Below are positions 59,413 through 64,000 of a stretch of DNA of 64,000 nucleotides, piece by piece. The first letter of the stretch is position 1, and every line of letters starts with the position of its first letter. The notes beneath the pieces are model-generated. The model was not told the DNA's origin. It was given only the letters and a program-made list of their open reading frames with translations, and made no database searches. This DNA comes from CAIURC01 sp043777315 (GTDB lineage Bacteria > Verrucomicrobiota > Verrucomicrobiia > Chthoniobacterales > Chthoniobacteraceae), in the NCBI GenBank assembly GCA_043777315.1, contig JAYVPW010000039.1:1-64000 (forward strand). The letters are read 5' to 3'. Both the position numbers and the translations under genes were made by a program.

Positions 59413-60239
59413 AAACCGTCCTCGAAGTCATCCAGGCGACGACGGCCTATTTCAAAAAGCACGCGGTCGAAAGTCCGCGGTTGAACATCGAGCATTTGCT
59501 CGCGCATGTGCTCGGAAAGAAGCGGATGGATTTGTATGTCGAGTTCGATCAGCCGGTCGCGGATCAAGTGCTGGAGCGGCTGCGCGAGCTGGTGCGACGG
59601 CGGGCGGCGGGTGAGCCGTTGCAGCATCTGCTCGGGACGGCGGAGTTTTTTGGGCGCTCGTTTCTTTCGGACAAACGCGGGCTGATCCCCCGCCCCGAGA
59701 CGGAGCAGCTCATCGAAATGATCCTCGCGGAGCGGCGCGATTTTCGGCGGGTGCTCGATGTCGGGGCGGGCAGCGGCGTGATCGCGCTCACGCTGGCGGC
59801 GGAGCTGCCGGAAGCGACGGTCGAAGCCGTGGATATCTCCGCTGACGCGCTCGCACTTTCGCTCGAAAATGCTGCGCGGCTCGGGCTCGGCGAGCGCGTG
59901 AGGTTCTTGAAAAGCGATCTGCTCGGCAGCGTCGATGGCGAGTTCGATCTCATCGTGGCGAACCTTCCATACATCGACACCGCGGCCATCCCGAGCCTCG
60001 CCCGCGAGGTTCAGCACGATCCGGTTTCCGCGCTCGATGGCGGTGCGGGCGGGCTGGAATTGCTCATCCGATTCATCGCCGCCGCGACGCCACATCTGCG
60101 CGGACGGCTGGCGCTGGAGATCGGGCACGACCAATCCGAGCGGCTGCGCGATGAACTCGCGGAGAATAATTACTCCGACATCCGCGCGGCATCCGATTAC
60201 CAAGGGCGCAACCGATTTCTCTTCGCAACTCATGGATAA
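59409..60239 (+). CDS. prmC: Release factor glutamine methyltransferase
   Basis: 276 residues; methylates the GGQ glutamine of RF1/RF2. SAM-binding LDVGAGSGVIALTLAAELPE, and the catalytic NLPY in DLIVANLPYID (NPPY variant). The N-terminal helical domain (IQATTAYFKKHAVESPRLNI then EHLLAHVLGKKRMDLY) is present. The start ATG 59409 overlaps the toxin stop. Its 3' end overlaps murA by 8 bases. Confidence 0.95.
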   Translation: MKTVLEVIQATTAYFKKHAVESPRLNIEHLLAHVLGKKRMDLYVEFDQPVADQVLERLRELVRRRAAGEPLQHLLGTAEFFGRSFLSDKRGLIPRPETEQLIEMILAERRDFRRVLDVGAGSGVIALTLAAELPEATVEAVDISADALALSLENAARLGLGERVRFLKSDLLGSVDGEFDLIVANLPYIDTAAIPSLAREVQHDPVSALDGGAGGLELLIRFIAAATPHLRGRLALEIGHDQSERLRDELAENNYSDIRAASDYQGRNRFLFATHG

Positions 60240-61491
60240 AATACTCGTTCACGGAGGTCATAAGCTCTCGGGCTTCGTCAAAATCAGCGGCTCGAAAAAC
60301 TCCGCACTGCCCATCCTCGCGGCCACGCTGCTGACGAAAGAGCCGTGCGTCATTCACCACGTCCCGGATCTGAGCGACATCCATTACATGCTGCAAATCC
60401 TGTCGCATCTCGGCGCGCAAGTGGAGCGGGCGAGCGGCACGGTGACCGTGCAGGCGGAGAAAATCGGGACGGTCGCGCCATACGAAATCGTGCGAAAAAT
60501 GCGCGCGTCCGTCTGCGTGCTCGGGCCCCTGCTCGGGCGGGAAAAGCAGGCGACGGTCTCGTTGCCCGGCGGCTGCGTCATCGGCGACCGGCCAATCGAC
60601 TTGCATCTCAAAGGTTTCGAGGCGTTGAACGCCGCGTATCGGGTCGAGCAGGGAAACGTGATGGTCTTCGCGGGCAGCCTGGTCGGCGGGGTCGTGAATT
60701 TACGGGGCAAACTCGGGCCGACGGTGCTCGGCACGGACAACGTGATGATGGCTGCGGTGCTGGCGGAAGGGACAACCGTCATCGAGAGCGCGGCGGCGGA
60801 GCCGGAGGTCGTGGACCTCGCCGATTTCCTGAACAAAATGGGCGCAAAAATCGAGGGTGCAGGGACACGCCGGATCATCATCGAAGGCGTGAAGGAACTG
60901 CACGGCGCGGAGCACCACGTCATCCCGGACCGGATCGAGGCGGGCACTTTCCTCGTCGCGGCGGCGATCGCGGGAAGTGAGGTCACGTTGCGGCGCGCGA
61001 ACGCGGTGCATGTCGAGGCGGTCACGAAAGCGCTGATCGAGTCGGGCTATCGCATCACATCAACAGCCGACACGGTGACGCTCCACGGAAACGGTGGCCC
61101 CAAATCACTGACGCTCACGACCGAGCCGTATCCCGGATTTCCCACCGACATGCAGGCGCAGATGTGCGCGCTTTTGAGCCGGAGCGAAGGGATCAGCGCG
61201 GTGACGGAGACGGTGTTTCCGCAGCGCTTCATGCACGTCTCGGAGCTGAAGCGGATGGGCGCGGACATCGATCTCGAAGGCTCGACTGCGATCATCAAAG
61301 GCGTGGCGCGGATGAGCGGCGCGCCGGTGATGGCGAGCGACCTGCGCGCGTCCGCTGCGCTCGTGCTCGCGGGCTTGCAGGCCGAGGGGACGACGGAGGT
61401 GAACCGCGTCTATCACATCGACCGCGGCTACGAATCGATCGACGAAAAACTCAACGGCCTCGGCGCGCAGATCGAGCGCGTGAAAGCGTGA
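60232..61491 (+). CDS. murA: UDP-N-acetylglucosamine 1-carboxyvinyltransferase
   Basis: 419 residues; first committed step of peptidoglycan synthesis. LVHGGHKLSGFVKISGSKNS ALPILAATLL at the N-terminus and the active-site Cys in LPGGCVIGDRPIDLHLKGFE (Cys present, the fosfomycin target residue). Other hallmarks: GTDNVMMAAVLAEGTTVIES, IEAGTFLVAAAIAGSEVTLR and PGFPTDMQAQ. The start overlaps prmC by 8 bases. Confidence 0.96.
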   Translation: MDKILVHGGHKLSGFVKISGSKNSALPILAATLLTKEPCVIHHVPDLSDIHYMLQILSHLGAQVERASGTVTVQAEKIGTVAPYEIVRKMRASVCVLGPLLGREKQATVSLPGGCVIGDRPIDLHLKGFEALNAAYRVEQGNVMVFAGSLVGGVVNLRGKLGPTVLGTDNVMMAAVLAEGTTVIESAAAEPEVVDLADFLNKMGAKIEGAGTRRIIIEGVKELHGAEHHVIPDRIEAGTFLVAAAIAGSEVTLRRANAVHVEAVTKALIESGYRITSTADTVTLHGNGGPKSLTLTTEPYPGFPTDMQAQMCALLSRSEGISAVTETVFPQRFMHVSELKRMGADIDLEGSTAIIKGVARMSGAPVMASDLRASAALVLAGLQAEGTTEVNRVYHIDRGYESIDEKLNGLGAQIERVKA

Positions 61492-61497
61492 CGCGAC

Positions 61498-62592
61498 TTA
61501 GATCGCGCGGGCGATGGCCTCGCCCATTTCGCGGGTGCCGACGCGTTGCGTCCCTTCGCTCCAGATGTCGCCGGTGCGCAGTCCGTCGTCGATGACCTGC
61601 CGCACGGCGGCGTCGATGGCATCAGCCGCGGCGGGTTCGCCGAGGGCGTAGCGGAGCATCATTCCGGCGGAGAGAATTTGCGCGATGGGGTTCGCGATTC
61701 CTTTGCCAGCGATGTCCGGCGCGGTGCCGCCGCTCGGCTCGAAGAGGCCGAATCGCCCGGTCGCCGTCTCCTGCAAACCGAGACTCGCACTCGGCAACAT
61801 CCCGAGCGAGCCGGTGATCATCGCCATTTCGTCGCTGAGGATGTCGCCGAAAAGATTCTCGGCGAGGATCACGTCGAAGCCTTTCGGATTGCGGATGAGC
61901 TGCATCGCGGCGTTGTCCACGTAGAGATGATTGAGCGTCACGTCGGGATATTGTTTCGCGATCTCGATCACGGTCCGGCGCCAGAGCACGCCGTTCTCGA
62001 GGACGTTGGCCTTGTCGATCGAGGTGAGCAGTTTCCGCCGGCCCTGCGCGGCTTTGAAGGCGACGTGCGCGATCCGCTCGATCTCGCTTTTTTTGTAAAT
62101 CATCGTGTCCACCGCGACGGTGTCGCCGTCCTCCTCGCGCAAGTATTTCGGCTGGCCGAAATAGAGGCCGCCGGTCAGTTCGCGCACGCAGAGCACATCG
62201 AAGCCGCCGGCGACGATCGATTCCCGGATCGGCGAGGCGTGCGTGAGTTTTGGAAAACAGAGCGCGGGCCGGAGATTGGCGAACAACCCGAAATGCTTCC
62301 GCAGCGGGAGGAGCGCGGCGCGCTCGGGCTGCTGATTCGGCGGCAGCGTTTCCCACTTCGGCCCGCCGACCGAGCCGAACAAAATCGCCGCCGACTCGCC
62401 GCAAACGCGCAGCGTTTCCTCCGGCAGCGCGTGCCCGTCGGCATCGATTGCCGCGCCGCCGACGCGCGCTTCCGTGAACTCGAAATCGAGGTCGAATTCC
62501 TCCTCGATCGCCGCCAGCACGCGACGAGCTTCGACCATCACTTCCGGTCCGATTCCGTCACCCGCGAGCACCGCGATTTTGAAATTTTTCAT
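61498..62592 (-). CDS. leuB: 3-isopropylmalate dehydrogenase
   Basis: 364 residues; oxidative decarboxylation step of leucine synthesis, NAD-dependent. Motifs: IAVLAGDGIGPEVMVEARRV, FGSVGGPKWE, LRPALCFPKLTH, ENLFGDILSDEMAMITGSLG MLPSASLG and the C-terminal GTAPDIAGKGIANPIAQIL. Full length. Convergent with murA. Confidence 0.96.
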   Translation of the reverse strand: MKNFKIAVLAGDGIGPEVMVEARRVLAAIEEEFDLDFEFTEARVGGAAIDADGHALPEETLRVCGESAAILFGSVGGPKWETLPPNQQPERAALLPLRKHFGLFANLRPALCFPKLTHASPIRESIVAGGFDVLCVRELTGGLYFGQPKYLREEDGDTVAVDTMIYKKSEIERIAHVAFKAAQGRRKLLTSIDKANVLENGVLWRRTVIEIAKQYPDVTLNHLYVDNAAMQLIRNPKGFDVILAENLFGDILSDEMAMITGSLGMLPSASLGLQETATGRFGLFEPSGGTAPDIAGKGIANPIAQILSAGMMLRYALGEPAAADAIDAAVRQVIDDGLRTGDIWSEGTQRVGTREMGEAIARAI

Positions 62593-62916
62593 TTGGGGCG
62601 TGGAGTGGAAGTGGAAGCCCGCGGGCGTGACAAGCCCGGAAGTCCCGCTGCGCGATCTTCTTCATTCAAAGGCGCGAGCGACGACCGCTCACGCCATCCT
62701 CGCGAATCGGACGGAGACGGCGTCCGTGTGTGCTGTAGGGGAACCCGCTGGGTTCCCCGAGCGACGAAGACCGATCCCCGGCGGGAAGCTGGCAGCTTCC
62801 CCTCCAGAAGTGCCCGGTCGTTCCGCGGAATTCCATCTCTCTCCGGGCGAAGTGATCTCACAAACAAAAAGCGCCGACCTTTCGGTCGGCGCTCTTTTCA
62901 CGGGTGATTCAAACCG
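62593..62916. repeat. Intergenic region with small hairpins and a terminator
   Basis: GGGGAACCCGCTGGGTTCCCC (62738-62758) and GGGAAGCTGGCAGCTTCCC (62783-62801) are perfect short palindromes. No gene was found in the interval. The terminator at 62863-62893 belongs to the secretin gene. Confidence 0.7.
62863..62893 (-). terminator. Intrinsic terminator of the secretin gene
   Basis: On the minus strand AGCGCCGACCGAAAGGTCGGCGCT (10-bp stem, GAAA loop) is followed by TTTTGTTTG. It ends 24 bases after the stop at 62917. The plus-strand side also has CTTTT, so it may act in both directions. Confidence 0.88.
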
Positions 62917-64000
62917 TTAGTTGCTGCGTCCGCCGGCGGAGACGCGGTAGCCGATCCGCTTCGGAGCGGGCGCGACGCCGGGTTTCGGATAGTCCGCGGC
63001 GAGCTGGCGATTCGACGTCGGCACGATCCGGACCGCGCCTTTGGCATTGTTGCGCCAGCCATTTGGATCGGCGTATTCGTCGCCGCTGTGGTGAATGCCG
63101 GTGACCTGATCTTCGAGCCCCGTGCCGTAGCCCTGCTGGATGATCGTCGGCGTGACGAAGATGAGCAGATTGCGCTTGGTCCGCGCGTTCAGCTTTTCCT
63201 GGAACGCGTACCCGATGATCGGGATGTCGCCAAGAAGCGGCACTTTGCTGCGTCCTTTGGTCACTTCGTCTTGCAGCAATCCGCCGATGGCCAGCGTGTC
63301 ACCGCTTTTGATGAGGACATTCGAGTTCAGCGAACGCTTGTCGATGATCGGGCTCAGCACGGTCGCGCCGCCGAAGGTAAATGAAGCGTCGCCGACTTTG
63401 TTGCTGATCTCGGGCTTCACGAGCATTGAGACGAAGTTGTCTTTGTTGATCGACGGCGTCACTTCGAGCGTGTTGCCGAATTCCTTGTCCTGGAATCCGC
63501 TGAACACGGCCTGCGCGGTCTGTTCGTTAAAGTTGAGCTGTGGGACAGGCTGGGCTCGCGTGATCTTAATTTCGGCCTTCAGGTTATTCGCCGTGACCAC
63601 TCGCGGATTGGCGAGGAACTCGGCGTCGCTATCCTCGTTCAGCAAGCGCAAGGTCGCAGACATCGACGGGACGGAGAGGATAGCGAACTGGCCGCCGAGG
63701 GCGCTGAGGAAGTTGCCAGCCGTGTGGCCGTCGAGCGCGAAATCTCCGGGACGAACGACACCGGTTTCGGGATCGAGGTTGATGGAATTGATCGGACCGC
63801 TGGCCGGATTGAAGACGCCATTATTCAAGGGTTTCGGGAATTTTTGAGCGGGCTTGTCGGGACTGCCGACCGCGCCGCCGTAGCGGAAGGTCTGCGGTGA
63901 CGCGGAGCCGCCGACAACGCCGGCCCAATTGATCCCGTAGCTCTGCTTCGGATTGGCCGTCACTTCGACGAGCCGGGCCTCGATCATCACCTGCCGGGTG
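62917..64000 (-). CDS. Type II/IV secretion secretin (GspD/PilQ-like), C-terminal part
   Basis: The frame is open to the window edge; at least 361 codons are present. TRQVMIEARLVEVTANPKQS is the secretin N3/secretin boundary, followed by SALGGQFAILSVPSMSATLR, NEDSDAEFLANPRVVTANNL, LEVTPSINKDNFVSMLVKPE, SNVLIKSGDTLAIGGLLQDE, KVPLLGDIPIIGYAFQEKLN and NLLIFVTPTII, all core beta-barrel blocks. It forms the outer-membrane ring for type II secretion or type IV pili. It may work with the ATPase at 6.3-8.1 kb; the missing 5' part would tell which system. Confidence 0.92.
   Translation of the reverse strand, partial: TRQVMIEARLVEVTANPKQSYGINWAGVVGGSASPQTFRYGGAVGSPDKPAQKFPKPLNNGVFNPASGPINSINLDPETGVVRPGDFALDGHTAGNFLSALGGQFAILSVPSMSATLRLLNEDSDAEFLANPRVVTANNLKAEIKITRAQPVPQLNFNEQTAQAVFSGFQDKEFGNTLEVTPSINKDNFVSMLVKPEISNKVGDASFTFGGATVLSPIIDKRSLNSNVLIKSGDTLAIGGLLQDEVTKGRSKVPLLGDIPIIGYAFQEKLNARTKRNLLIFVTPTIIQQGYGTGLEDQVTGIHHSGDEYADPNGWRNNAKGAVRIVPTSNRQLAADYPKPGVAPAPKRIGYRVSAGGRSN

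Overview
The window is GC-rich, gene-dense bacterial chromosome. No rRNA, phage, insertion-sequence transposase or CRISPR array was seen. The gene content suggests a member of the Verrucomicrobiota (PVC group), possibly Chthoniobacterales-like. This is inferred from a planctomycete-type cytochrome c domain fused to WD40 repeats, an FHA/Ser-Thr kinase with TPR and LRR repeats, a delta-60 repeat secreted protein, a membrane-anchored prenyltransferase-fold protein, a DUF6807 remnant and many palindromic intergenic repeats. No marker gene settles the taxonomy.

Layout. 1-3.3 kb: 5' end of a secreted delta-60 protein, a tandemly duplicated palindromic element, a DUF255 thioredoxin-like protein and tRNA-Ser(CGA). 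3.3-9.1 kb: a decayed gene end, a Phd/RelE toxin-antitoxin pair, ilvD, and a two-gene type IV pilus/type II secretion ATPase operon. 9.2-13.6 kb: hisI, then trpE-DUF4258-DUF2283-trpG packed without gaps, convergent with ruvC-lipB. 13.7-23.1 kb: the most unusual locus, three minus-strand genes: a membrane-anchored two-heme cytochrome c, a 1616-residue GMC oxidoreductase fused to a multi-pass patatin phospholipase, and a DUF4331 protein interrupted by an in-frame UAG. 23.2-29.5 kb: cytochrome-WD40 protein, FHA-kinase-TPR-LRR receptor, small lipoprotein and terpene-cyclase-fold membrane protein. 29.7-38.4 kb: DUF6807 pseudogene, tlyA-nadK-ptsN operon, ACP, LOG-family protein, DAHP synthase, SpmA-SpmB fusion, phosphate-binding protein and rplM-rpsI. 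38.5-47.7 kb: circularly permuted ATP-grasp/alpha-E protein, hemW, a DUF2442/DUF4160 pair, an acetate-type symporter with its DUF485 partner, mutL and an IscA-type protein. 47.8-57.5 kb: a proline-rich membrane protein, serA, pepA, GlsB-like protein, DUF2934, treY with an apparent frameshift, and an AMP-ligase. 57.5-64 kb: rpmE, prfA, an addiction module, prmC, murA, leuB and the 3' part of a secretin gene running off the window.

Themes. Amino-acid biosynthesis is well represented (ilvD, leuB, hisI, trpE/G, DAHP synthase, serA) but dispersed. Four toxin-antitoxin or TA-like pairs occur, two of them inside housekeeping operons (trpE/trpG and prfA/prmC). Intergenic DNA carries several recurring families: a GTCATCCTGAGC palindrome with two alternative cores, 7-bp arrays often arranged as inverted pairs, GGAGCGC palindromes, a 28-bp perfect inverted repeat, and others. 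Two 7-bp arrays lie in frame inside the mutL linker, where a copy-number change would shift the frame. Four genes look broken or truncated: a 3' remnant at 3.4 kb, DUF4331, DUF6807 and treY.
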